From Burkholderiales bacterium RIFCSPHIGHO2_01_FULL_63_240 (GTDB taxonomy: Bacteria > Pseudomonadota > Gammaproteobacteria > Burkholderiales > Burkholderiaceae_C), in contig MERU01000004.1 in the NCBI GenBank assembly GCA_001770725.1, positions 248,001 through 312,000 of the forward strand: a stretch of 64,000 nucleotides of DNA. Direction: 5' to 3'. This document shows positions 43,655 through 53,843 of the stretch, piece by piece. The translations under genes were made by a program, and so were the position numbers. Under the pieces are notes generated by a model. That model did not search any database, was not told the origin of the DNA, and worked only from the letters and a program-made list of their open reading frames with translations. Numbering within the stretch: position 1 is the first letter of the stretch; each line of letters starts with the position of its first letter.

Positions 43655-43939
43655 ATGACCACGCCCTTCACCCACAAGGAGTTGGGCCTGGTGTGGTTGG
43701 CTTTGGGACTGTGTGGGGTGCTTGCACTGCTTCTGTTTGCCTGGTGGCTGGCGCATCACCCTCCCAAGGTGACACCAACCTCACAGCCCAAGTACACCGA
43801 TGCTCTCCGGCATCGACTGAACGGCAAACGATTTTCGGAACGGCAAGCGCCACCGAATTCGACCGGCACGGCATCGGGTACTCATGGTCAGCCGCCCGCT
43901 GGAAAACAAGACGGCAAAGCCAAAGGAAGAAGGCCATGA
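43655..43939 (+). CDS. Small single-helix membrane protein
   Basis: 94 residues: one N-terminal helix (LGLVWLALGLCGVLALLLFAWWL) and a basic Pro/Gly/Lys-rich tail. AAGGGGCCCTTAC precedes the ATG. No family recognised; same direction as the next three genes. Confidence 0.5.
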   Translation: MTTPFTHKELGLVWLALGLCGVLALLLFAWWLAHHPPKVTPTSQPKYTDALRHRLNGKRFSERQAPPNSTGTASGTHGQPPAGKQDGKAKGRRP

Positions 43940-43994
43940 GCATACGTTCCACCCGTTTGTGGATGGCATGCCCCTCACTCCCTGAGCAAATGCC

Positions 43995-44465
43995 ATGAGG
44001 TACACGACGCTCCGATCCTTCGGCTCCTTGCTGTGCATCCGGGTCGTGGCTGCGCGTCTCGCTGCCAATGATGAAGCTCCGTTTACGGCCCATTCATGGC
44101 GCGCGCCGGAGGTGGCAGCCCAGGTTCAGCCTTCAGGATCCAGCACCACATCAGATGAACTGATGCGCGCGGTGGTCTCCTGGCTGGTCTGCGAGTTGAT
44201 GCTCCAACGCTCAGCCCTGCACTTCCGATTGTGCGGTCAAGCCATGACCGCCGGCCTGCACATCGCGCGTGCCACTTTGAGCTGGGATGGTCCGCACGGC
44301 AGGCGCAGCGCGGCGGTAAGCCCCCACAGCGGTTTGCTCGGCCCTCAAGGCATTTTCGAGCTACCTCCAGAAACCAGGATCACCGCCGTGTTGCACCTCC
44401 AGGGCCGCCGTCCAGTGACTGTCAGGTTCGTGCTACCGCCAAACCGACCTCCTTGTGCCTGCTGA
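43995..44465 (+). CDS. Diverged third member of the periplasmic His-protein family
   Basis: 156 residues. The C-terminal 80 residues follow the beta-domain of the proteins at 7498 and 30403: LHFRLCGQ, ATLSW, AAVSPHSGLLGPQGIFELPPETRITAVLHLQGRRPVTVRFVL against [17 protein letters not shown]. The His cluster and LHGG motif of those copies are gone, and the signal region is weak. It may have lost metal binding. Confidence 0.55.
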   Translation: MRYTTLRSFGSLLCIRVVAARLAANDEAPFTAHSWRAPEVAAQVQPSGSSTTSDELMRAVVSWLVCELMLQRSALHFRLCGQAMTAGLHIARATLSWDGPHGRRSAAVSPHSGLLGPQGIFELPPETRITAVLHLQGRRPVTVRFVLPPNRPPCAC

Positions 44466-44512
44466 GCATCAATCTTCGATCCGGCATCCGATTCAACACC
44501 AGAGACCGCATC

Positions 44513-45043
44513 ATGATCAAACCCATCTCCATGAATCTGCCACTGCCCTCCACGCCGGCGGTGCCATCGCCCCGCTTGACGCCTCCAGTGGTTCCACCGA
44601 CGAATCCTTCTGGGGAACAGGAGGAGGACGGTTTCAAAGAGCACGCGATCCTGCTGCGTTCCAAGAGGCAGGAAATACTGGCTTCCAACATCGCGAACGT
44701 CGATACCCCTCACTACCAGGCCAAAGACCTCGATTTCCGGACCAGCCTGCGGAACGCCGTGAACAACCAGCGCTCAGAGGGCACCGATCCCAGTGACCTT
44801 CGAAAGACGGCCGCGGGACACTTGTCGCAGTTGCCGCAACCATCAGGAAGCATATTCAACAGCACGGTGGCGCTTGTCTACCGCGTTCCGCTCCAGACCA
44901 GCCTGGACAGCAATACCGTGGACATGGACGTCGAACGTGGGCAAATCGCCGACAACGCCATCCGCTATCAGTTGGCCTTGCAGGCCTATGAGGATGAGTA
45001 CAAGGAATTCCGGCAAGCTTCGATGACGGGAGGGACACGCTGA
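44513..45043 (+). CDS. flgB: FlgB-like flagellar rod protein, isolated
   Basis: About 176 residues from MIKPISMNLPLPST (ATG at 44513; the longer ORF overlaps the previous gene). After a Pro-rich leader, HAILLRSKRQEILASNIANVDTPHYQAKDLDF is the flagellar rod/hook N-terminal signature and DMDVERGQIADNAIRYQLALQAYEDEYKEFRQA is the C-terminal FlgB pattern. No other flagellar gene is in the window. The Pro-rich leader replaces the short FlgB start. Likely a captured or repurposed gene. Confidence 0.8.
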   Translation: MIKPISMNLPLPSTPAVPSPRLTPPVVPPTNPSGEQEEDGFKEHAILLRSKRQEILASNIANVDTPHYQAKDLDFRTSLRNAVNNQRSEGTDPSDLRKTAAGHLSQLPQPSGSIFNSTVALVYRVPLQTSLDSNTVDMDVERGQIADNAIRYQLALQAYEDEYKEFRQASMTGGTR

Positions 45044-45049
45044 TAGCGC

Positions 45050-45080
45050 TTGACTCTGTGCCCACTACAGGGTTTCTAAT
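45050..45080 (+). promoter_or_regulatory. MerR-type promoter of czcI-lipoprotein-czcP-cadR operon
   Basis: TTGACT, 19-base spacer CTGTGCCCACTACAGGGTT, TCTAAT. Dyad ACTCTGT/ACAGGGT. Nearly the same as the cadA promoter. It begins seven bases after the flgB stop and reads toward 45167. Confidence 0.87.
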
Positions 45081-45166
45081 GCAGGTACGCGCTGACATGG
45101 CTTGTTGACTGCCTGTCCGCTTGGCCTTTCAGCACCATTGTTCGCCTTTCCCTATACTGCCCAACC

Positions 45167-45523
45167 ATGCGCCGCTGGCTGATCTTGTTCCTGGTGTTTG
45201 TCCTTCCGCTCCAACTCAGTTGGGCGGCGGCTGGCATCGCCTGTGCGCATGAGACCGGCCCTGCCGCCGACCACTTCGGGCATCACGTGCATCAGCACCA
45301 GGACAGTGGCAAATCGGTGGAGCACGGAAAGTCAGTTGCCGACAAAGGCCAGGCCGATACAGATTGCCCATACTGCCATGTGAGCGTTCCAACGCCCGTC
45401 GTGGAGTTCCATTTCTTTGATGCTCCGCTGACCAGCTCGACCGCCTTGCCCGAACCGCTGTCCTGGCGGGCATGGGTATTCGAAGAGGCGCCCGAGAAGC
45501 CCAACTGGCGTATGCCCAGTTGA
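45167..45523 (+). CDS. CzcI-like periplasmic protein, copy 5
   Basis: 118 residues: MRRWLILFLVFVLPLQLSWA signal, CAHE (Tyr lost), HFGHHVHQHQD, DCPYCHV and C-terminal EKPNWRMPS. First gene after the MerR-type promoter at 45050, ahead of the lipoprotein and the P-type ATPase. Association with a P-type ATPase rather than an RND pump parallels copy 2 beside cadA. Confidence 0.75.
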   Translation: MRRWLILFLVFVLPLQLSWAAAGIACAHETGPAADHFGHHVHQHQDSGKSVEHGKSVADKGQADTDCPYCHVSVPTPVVEFHFFDAPLTSSTALPEPLSWRAWVFEEAPEKPNWRMPS

Positions 45524-45767
45524 TCCAGCTGAGCGCTCTTCCCCGCTGAAACCAACAGCCTCAAGCTTCCCGCGCCGCTGGATCCACCAGTTCTGACTTT
45601 GTTCAACTGGAGGACTCGATGCGCCATGTGCCATCACCCACTGATTGCCCTGCCTTGTCGGCCACCCTCCGGGACTGCTCGGAGGACTACTGCCGCGCTC
45701 GAAACGCTTCTCATGCGCCGCAGGCAATCCTGGTCCTCCGTAGATCCCTCTATCTGGAGTACCTCTC

Positions 45768-46136
45768 ATGATCAAGTCACTGACTTGGGTATCACTGCTT
45801 CTGGCCCTGCTGGCGTCTGGATGCGCCAGCATGGACACCGACACTTACGGCCGCAAGGAAGGCTGGCGCAGGGCCCGTGTGGTCGAAGTGGGCGGCATTG
45901 AATCGCCCATGAAGACCCTGCAGACGGACTGCCGTTCGGAACTGGGTCCTAACCCGCCCTACACCCGGTTTGCCGTTGTTTCCTACAACGTGCGCGGTAG
46001 TCCAAGGAACAAGGCCCGGCGAATCTCGGCCATTCCCAATGATTTGGACCTCCAGGCCGACGACCTCGTCTTCGTCAACATTCAAAACTGCTTTGCGCCG
46101 TTGCGCAAGCGGGATGCGTTGGGTAACACCCCATGA
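45768..46136 (+). CDS. Small lipoprotein, paralogue of 7944-8315
   Basis: 122 residues with lipobox LLASGCAS, then YGRKEGWRRARVVEVG, DCRSELGPNPPYTRFAVVSY and LVFVNIQNCFAPL. Matches the cluster A lipoprotein over its whole length. It lies between czcI copy 5 and the czcP-like ATPase. Function unknown; both copies accompany P-type ATPase/czcI pairs. Confidence 0.72.
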   Translation: MIKSLTWVSLLLALLASGCASMDTDTYGRKEGWRRARVVEVGGIESPMKTLQTDCRSELGPNPPYTRFAVVSYNVRGSPRNKARRISAIPNDLDLQADDLVFVNIQNCFAPLRKRDALGNTP

Positions 46137-46272
46137 GATGCCGGCCATGGATCCAACTCATCCCTGGGAGCGTCCTGATCAAGGCCGCTTCCCCAGGATA
46201 CGGCTCGTTCATCGCTTATGCCCAAGGGCGCGTCTCTGATTCCGCTTCCATCAAAAAAGAAAGGTCGCGAAA

Positions 46273-48900
<2,628 letters not shown>

Positions 48901-48933
48901 GCCACTGGCTTTCATCAAACAGAGAGGCGTCCA

Positions 48934-49386
48934 ATGAAAATCGGCGATCTTGCCAACCTCACCGGCACCCAGGTGGAGACCATCCGCTACTACGAAAGGG
49001 AAGGACTCCTGCCCGAGCCCGCGCGCACGGCCACGAACTATCGCATCTACGATGTTGAGCACGTTGAGCGACTGGCCTTCATACGGCGCTGCCGCTCCCT
49101 GGACATGGGCCTCGACGAAGTTCGTGTCTTGCTTGGACTGAAGGACAAGCCCTCCCAGAGTTGCGAAGATGCCAACCGGGTGCTCGATGAGCACCTTGGC
49201 CATGTCACCCAGCGAATTGATGAGCTGATGGCCCTTAAGGCACAGTTGGAGAGCTTGCGTTCCCAGTGCGGTGAGGCCAAGGAATCAGCCGACTGCGGCA
49301 TCCTCAAAGAACTGAGCAACGGGAATCAACAGCCCTCGCAAACCGGCCACCAGCACATCGATTCGGTACATGGCCTTGGTAGATAG
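48934..49386 (+). CDS. cadR: CadR/PbrR-like MerR-family regulator, second copy
   Basis: 150 residues, same length as the copy at 11151 and highly similar: MKIGDLANLTGTQVETIRYYEREGLLPEP, then SQSCEDANRVLDEHL and RSQCGEAKESADCGIL with the three metal-site cysteines, and a His-containing tail GHQHIDSVHG. AGAGGCGTCCA precedes the ATG. It is the last gene of the operon from 45050, so it is probably autoregulated. Both cadR proteins could act at all three similar promoters. Confidence 0.9.
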   Translation: MKIGDLANLTGTQVETIRYYEREGLLPEPARTATNYRIYDVEHVERLAFIRRCRSLDMGLDEVRVLLGLKDKPSQSCEDANRVLDEHLGHVTQRIDELMALKAQLESLRSQCGEAKESADCGILKELSNGNQQPSQTGHQHIDSVHGLGR

Positions 49387-49607
49387 CCCCTCTCCCACGC
49401 CTCCCGCAGAAACTATAGGGTGGCGCAGAAGCGTGGTGCTTTGCATTTGGCAGCCAGTTCACGCTGAAATGCGCTCGGGCTCTTGGCTGTCCATGCATTT
49501 GTTGGCGTCGCCGCCATTCAGAGGCTTTTCTCGTTGCTGCATGGCTGGTCCAATCTCGTAGAACCGGATCTCGCCACCACCCTTGAGGTGTCGGTCAGAA
49601 GAATCAA

Positions 49608-49811
49608 TCATTTGCAGTGTATGAACCATTGGCCTTGCCAGCGTTTCCACGCTGCTCGCATCGGTGGAAAAGCGAGCCCCCTCCCAGAACTTGAATGGGA
49701 AAACTGGCCACTTGCACAAGGCAACGCTTGCTCTATGGCCTGGGCACACCCGTGCTCAGGCCACATCTCCTCCAATTCCCCTATCATCTTTACAACTTCA
49801 GCTTGGCTCAT
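49608..49811 (-). CDS. Short ORF, possibly a frameshifted gene
   Basis: MSQAEVVKMIGELEEMWPEHGCAQAIEQAL from the ATG at 49811, preceded by a strong AAGGAGTGAAC. The translation soon becomes Ser/Arg-rich and unlike a protein. In another minus-strand frame (49459-49749) a more protein-like sequence LCKWPVFPFKFWEGARFSTD and GGGEIRFYEIGPAMQQ appears at the point where this one fails. A frameshift between the two is possible. Family unknown. Confidence 0.35.
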   Translation of the reverse strand: MSQAEVVKMIGELEEMWPEHGCAQAIEQALPCASGQFSHSSSGRGLAFPPMRAAWKRWQGQWFIHCK

Positions 49812-49880
49812 GTTCACTCCTTGAGTAGTCAAACACCAAAAGAATCGACGTTAATGTGGAAATGGCCGCCACGCAGTTAA

Positions 49881-50702
49881 TCATGCTCGTGGATGTCCAT
49901 CAAGGCAGACTGATTTGAGCACCGTGCCCCTTGATATGGTGGCCAGCTCCCCTTCAGCAAAGGCCCTCCAAGGCCCATCAGTCAAGGCGACGCTCGCGAT
50001 CAGCACGATGTCCTGAAACCCGGGATCGACCGATATGCCATCGGCATGCAGAACCTTGTCGCTATCCTCGCATCGGCGCTCCAACACCCACAGTCCAGGC
50101 GATCGCGTGTGGCCGTCCTCTGCCTGCAGCCGACGGTCACCATGAGCAAACAGGACATCACTGTCTGCGTAGAAGAAATTGGCTGGACCCAGTTGACGCA
50201 GTTCGCTTGCAAAGGCTGAGATCACACTCAGCCGTGCATCCAGCGTGGGCACCTCGGTGGTGGTCCACAGTTCATGGATTCGGTCCAGCAACACACAAAA
50301 TGCATGTTCAGAATCATTGTTGCCTATGGGCCGGTACCGACCCAGGGTCAGACCGGGGTGATGCTCAACGCCGGGCAAATTGCCGTTGTGGGCGAACGCG
50401 TGCATCCGCCCCATCACCTCTCGCACAAACGGCTGGGTGTTGGCCAGCGCCACCTCGCCCATCGTCGCGTGCCGGATGTGTGAGATGGCCAGCGTCGTGC
50501 TGGGCCCCTGGCTTTGCAAAAAATTGACCAAGGCACTGCCACTGGCGGCCCCTGGCTCCCTAAACAGCGCCACATCGTGCCCCGCGTAGAACGCTGCGTC
50601 CCACCCATCCCGGCTGCCATTTACCGAGTGCTCGGCTAAGGCCTGAAGTGAAAACGTCAGGTGGCTTGGTCGCGAACTGGACATGGCCAAGAGTTCACAC
50701 AT
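49881..50702 (-). CDS. Class II glutamine amidotransferase (YafJ-like)
   Basis: 273 residues beginning MCELLAMSS, with the Ntn-nucleophile Cys2. HIRHATMGEVALANTQPF and HAFAHNGNLPG are the conserved glutamine-binding motifs, and GNNDSEHAFCVLLD follows. The domain releases ammonia from glutamine; no synthase domain is fused. It is nine bases after an ATP-grasp gene, which could use the ammonia or a glutamine-derived group. Last gene of the minus-strand arsenic cluster. Confidence 0.88.
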   Translation of the reverse strand: MCELLAMSSSRPSHLTFSLQALAEHSVNGSRDGWDAAFYAGHDVALFREPGAASGSALVNFLQSQGPSTTLAISHIRHATMGEVALANTQPFVREVMGRMHAFAHNGNLPGVEHHPGLTLGRYRPIGNNDSEHAFCVLLDRIHELWTTTEVPTLDARLSVISAFASELRQLGPANFFYADSDVLFAHGDRRLQAEDGHTRSPGLWVLERRCEDSDKVLHADGISVDPGFQDIVLIASVALTDGPWRAFAEGELATISRGTVLKSVCLDGHPRA

Positions 50703-50711
50703 GGCTATTTC

Positions 50712-51995
50712 CTAAGGCACGATGACGACAGGTGCGAACCCACCACCAGGCGTGCGGAAGTTGGTGGTTTGCCCGGTGTACATGCGCGCGGCCAGGAGCT
50801 GCACCTGCCCCGCGTAAGCGTAGGCCCGAATGTCGAACTTGAGGTCGGTCTGCACGCCATCCACCTCAATCAAACGTCCGCTGGGCGGCACCATCGCCTG
50901 CGCCACGAAACCACCCGCGGTGATGTCCTGCCAGACGCGGCGCGTCAGCTTGTCGCCTCGGTAGACGGCCTTGCCGCCATAGCCGGACTCGGGCTTGAAG
51001 AACCACTGGCGGCGTTGCGCCCAGAGTTCGTCAGACCGCTCGGGCGTGACTTGTACGGTTTGCGGCACCACCGCCGCCAGCAGGGCACGATCGGCCTCGC
51101 TCACGCCCCATGCTGCCAGCAGCGCCGTGTCGCTGAGGGCGACCAGGTTGCGCTTCTCGGCGTGCAAGGCGTGTGCACGCGGGTGCGGGCTCATCACCAC
51201 AGCACCGGCTTCATAGGCGCTTCGCAAGGCGCCGTGCGCAGGCTCGGCCAGGTAGAAATCGGTGAGCCGGTTGTAGACCATACCGACCACGCTGCCATCA
51301 ACCAGCAACTGGCCATCGCGCCATTCAAGGGCTTCGGGTGCCACGATGCGGGCATCCAGGCCGCGCTGTTTCAGCATCTGGCGGCATAGCTCGAACTCGG
51401 GCGCCAGGTACTGGGCGGCGGGATCGTCGTCCACGATGGCCACCAGACCCATGGGGGCGTCGCCCCGCTGGCGACGCCATTCGCTGACGAACATCTCGAA
51501 AAACGCATCTTCCAGACCGGCCAACGTGGGGTCGGGCTGAAACGCCCAGTTCATGGCTTCACAGCATGATTGCTGGGCGCGGGCCAGCGCCGCATTGAGC
51601 ATGGCACCACCGGCATTGGTGTTGACCTCAATGAGCCGGGGCCCTTGCGCACCCAGGTGGAAGTCATAGCCCATGAACATGCCCAGGGGACCCAAGTCAT
51701 GCCCGGCGATGGCCGGTGCGCGCGCCAGCGCCTGGGCCTGGTACGCCGGTTGCGCCATGACGCGCTCCAGGGCTTGCACGGCCAACCGCATCTGCTCGAC
51801 AACCGGCTGGGCCAGAAAGACCACGGTGGAGGAAAACAGGTGCGGGCGCGTGCGGGCGATGTCTTGCGCCATGCCCGCCAAGCTGGCGTCACTCTCCAGT
51901 TGACTTTGCAATTTGTCGGTGCTCAGCGTGCGGCAATAGCACCCCAGGTTGAGTGCTTCGGCGGTGTTCAAGGGCAGCGCAGTGGTGTTCATCAT
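50712..51995 (-). CDS. ATP-grasp-like ligase (glutathionylspermidine-synthase-like)
   Basis: 427 residues. GYDFHLGAQGPRLIEVNTNAGG near residue 120 is an ATP-grasp acidic metal-site pattern placed early, WFFKPESGYGGKAVYRGD near 330 is the Lys/Gly-rich ATP-binding loop, and DLKFDIRAYAYAGQVQLLAARMYTGQTTNFRTPGGGFAPVV ends the protein. The acidic motif before the grasp loop suggests a circular permutation, as in glutathionylspermidine synthase and related peptide ligases. Substrate unknown. The ATG overlaps the OsmC stop; a thiol peptide product would fit the setting but is inference. Confidence 0.7.
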   Translation of the reverse strand: MMNTTALPLNTAEALNLGCYCRTLSTDKLQSQLESDASLAGMAQDIARTRPHLFSSTVVFLAQPVVEQMRLAVQALERVMAQPAYQAQALARAPAIAGHDLGPLGMFMGYDFHLGAQGPRLIEVNTNAGGAMLNAALARAQQSCCEAMNWAFQPDPTLAGLEDAFFEMFVSEWRRQRGDAPMGLVAIVDDDPAAQYLAPEFELCRQMLKQRGLDARIVAPEALEWRDGQLLVDGSVVGMVYNRLTDFYLAEPAHGALRSAYEAGAVVMSPHPRAHALHAEKRNLVALSDTALLAAWGVSEADRALLAAVVPQTVQVTPERSDELWAQRRQWFFKPESGYGGKAVYRGDKLTRRVWQDITAGGFVAQAMVPPSGRLIEVDGVQTDLKFDIRAYAYAGQVQLLAARMYTGQTTNFRTPGGGFAPVVIVP

Positions 51996-52441
51996 TCAAC
52001 GCTCATGTCGTGAGCCGGTTCTTTGCGACGCAATACACCCGACAGATCGGTGCCCGGCGCCACGGTATTGAACACCGTTCCGTACTTCTTGACGTTTTCG
52101 TGCAGCAAGGCCAGCCTGCGGTCAGGTTCGTCTGTATCGACCACAATCTCATAGGTGATCGATTCCATTCGGGGCGGCACGTCCTGACGCACGCCATGCA
52201 CATGCACCTCGACGCCTCGCAGTTCAAACTTCAGGATGGGCATGCCCCGTTCAATGCTCTTGAGCATGCAAGCAGACAACGCTGCCAGCAACAACTCCGC
52301 CGGGTTGAAGGCCTGGGCGTTGCCAGCCAAGTCGGTATCCAGTGAGATGGTGGCTTGCTTGCACTGTGCCTGACTGCCATGCGCGTTCAGCCGCACCGAC
52401 ACCACGTCAAACGTGAGCTTGTTCGTGGCCGGGGCGCTCAT
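51992..52441 (-). CDS. OsmC-family peroxiredoxin-like protein
   Basis: About 149 residues from MSAPATNKLTFD, the ATG overlapping the thioredoxin stop (ATGA). AFNPAELLLAALSACMLKSIERG is the OsmC active-site helix with one conserved Cys; the second, usual OsmC Cys in the C-terminal half is not seen. These proteins reduce organic hydroperoxides or bind thiols. In the arsenic operon it may protect thiols. Confidence 0.82.
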   Translation of the reverse strand: MSAPATNKLTFDVVSVRLNAHGSQAQCKQATISLDTDLAGNAQAFNPAELLLAALSACMLKSIERGMPILKFELRGVEVHVHGVRQDVPPRMESITYEIVVDTDEPDRRLALLHENVKKYGTVFNTVAPGTDLSGVLRRKEPAHDMSVE

Positions 52442-52671
52442 GCGAGCCACTGCGCAATCTTGTCACGGCTTGGCACGCCACCGGCGTGCACCACCTTGCC
52501 ATCGATGACCACGCCTGGGGTGGACATGACGCCATAGCCAATGATGGCCTGCATGTCCTGGACCTTATCCAACTTGATCTCCTCGCCTTTTTCCTTGGCG
52601 ATCTGTTCGATCAGCGCGATGGTGGTCTTGCAGTTGGCACAACCGGAGCCCAGAACCTTGATGTCTTTCAT
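52438..52671 (-). CDS. Small thioredoxin-fold disulfide protein
   Basis: 77 residues with MKDIKVLGSGCANCKTT, a CxxC active site, and the cis-Pro segment VMSTPGVVIDGKVVHAGGVPS. This is the redox-active disulfide protein 2 type often paired with ArsP-type permeases. It starts 24 bases after the permease and overlaps osmC. Confidence 0.9.
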   Translation of the reverse strand: MKDIKVLGSGCANCKTTIALIEQIAKEKGEEIKLDKVQDMQAIIGYGVMSTPGVVIDGKVVHAGGVPSRDKIAQWLA

Positions 52672-52695
52672 GGTGGTGTCCTTGAGGATGGCGGT

Positions 52696-53748
52696 TCACA
52701 GAACCAGGTTGAATACATAGCCCACCATCAAGATGCCAAATGCGACGATGCCGACAAAGGTGGCAATCAGGCGGGGCTTGAGGGCCTTGCGCAAGATGAT
52801 CATTTCAGGTGCGGACAAGGCGATCACGCTCATCATGAACGCCAGCACGGTGCCCAGGGCTGCCCCCTTGCCGATCAGCGCTTCGACAATGGGGATGACA
52901 CCCGCTGCATTCGTGTACATGGGCACGCCCAGCAAGACCGCTACCGGCACCGACCACCATGCCTCGCGTCCCATGATGGAGGCCATGAAGTCTTCAGGCA
53001 CATAACCGTGGATGCCGGCGCCCAGTGCGATGCCCACGACCACGTAGGGCCAGACCTTGCCCACAATCTCGCGCACATGCCCCCAGCCCGCCTCGAAGCG
53101 CTGCACCCAGTTCAGGCGCTCTTCCTGCATATGAACGGCTTCACCCCGAGCAATGGCCTGCACCCAGTCTTCCAGGTGGTTTTCCATGTGCAGGCGACCA
53201 ATCACCAAGCCTGAGACGATGGCCACCAGCAAGCCCATCCCCAGGTAGAGGCCCGCCACCTTCCAGCCAAACAGGCCGAACAAGAGCGTCAGGGCCACCT
53301 CGTTGACCATGGGTGCCGAGATCAGAAACGAGAAGGTAATGCCCAACGGCACGCCCGCCGAGAGCAAGCCAATGAACAAGGGCACGGCCGAGCATGAACA
53401 GAACGGGGTGACGATGCCCAACAGGGCCGCCAGCACATTGCCGATCCCCGTTCGCTTGCCCGCCAGCAAGGCGCGGGTGCGCTCAGGGGCAAAGAAGGTC
53501 TGCACGATGCCCATGACGAACACGATGCCCGTCAGCAGGAGCAAGACCTTGGGCGTGTCAAAAAAGAAGAAATGCAGGGCCTCGCCCAGGGCGCTTTGGC
53601 GTGACAGCCCGGTCAGACTCAAGGCAGCGTTGGCGAAGTCCGTGAGGTGTCCGTAAGCCCAAAACCAAACGGGGACCACCAGGGCCAGGCCCACCAGCCA
53701 ACGAATCAAGGGCGTAGCCTGGGGCGCGGGGGATGCAGTGGTGTTCAT
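52696..53748 (-). CDS. ArsP/DUF318-type permease
   Basis: 350 residues, about eight transmembrane helices, with the family signatures TPFCSCSAVPLFIGLLSAG (three Cys-like site CSCS), FLISAPMVNEVALTLLFG and LLGVPMYTNAAGVIPI. ArsP members export trivalent organoarsenicals; others have unknown substrates. The following thioredoxin supports redox-linked transport. The 95-base gap after the sigma-factor gene may hold a separate promoter. Confidence 0.85.
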   Translation of the reverse strand: MNTTASPAPQATPLIRWLVGLALVVPVWFWAYGHLTDFANAALSLTGLSRQSALGEALHFFFFDTPKVLLLLTGIVFVMGIVQTFFAPERTRALLAGKRTGIGNVLAALLGIVTPFCSCSAVPLFIGLLSAGVPLGITFSFLISAPMVNEVALTLLFGLFGWKVAGLYLGMGLLVAIVSGLVIGRLHMENHLEDWVQAIARGEAVHMQEERLNWVQRFEAGWGHVREIVGKVWPYVVVGIALGAGIHGYVPEDFMASIMGREAWWSVPVAVLLGVPMYTNAAGVIPIVEALIGKGAALGTVLAFMMSVIALSAPEMIILRKALKPRLIATFVGIVAFGILMVGYVFNLVL

Positions 53749-53843
53749 GGCAGCAGTGTGATCTTCTAGGTCATCAGGTCAAGCCTGTCAGTCAAGAAGA
53801 CGCACATGCTGTCAAAAAGATGCAGGCGTCAAATGGAAAAGCA

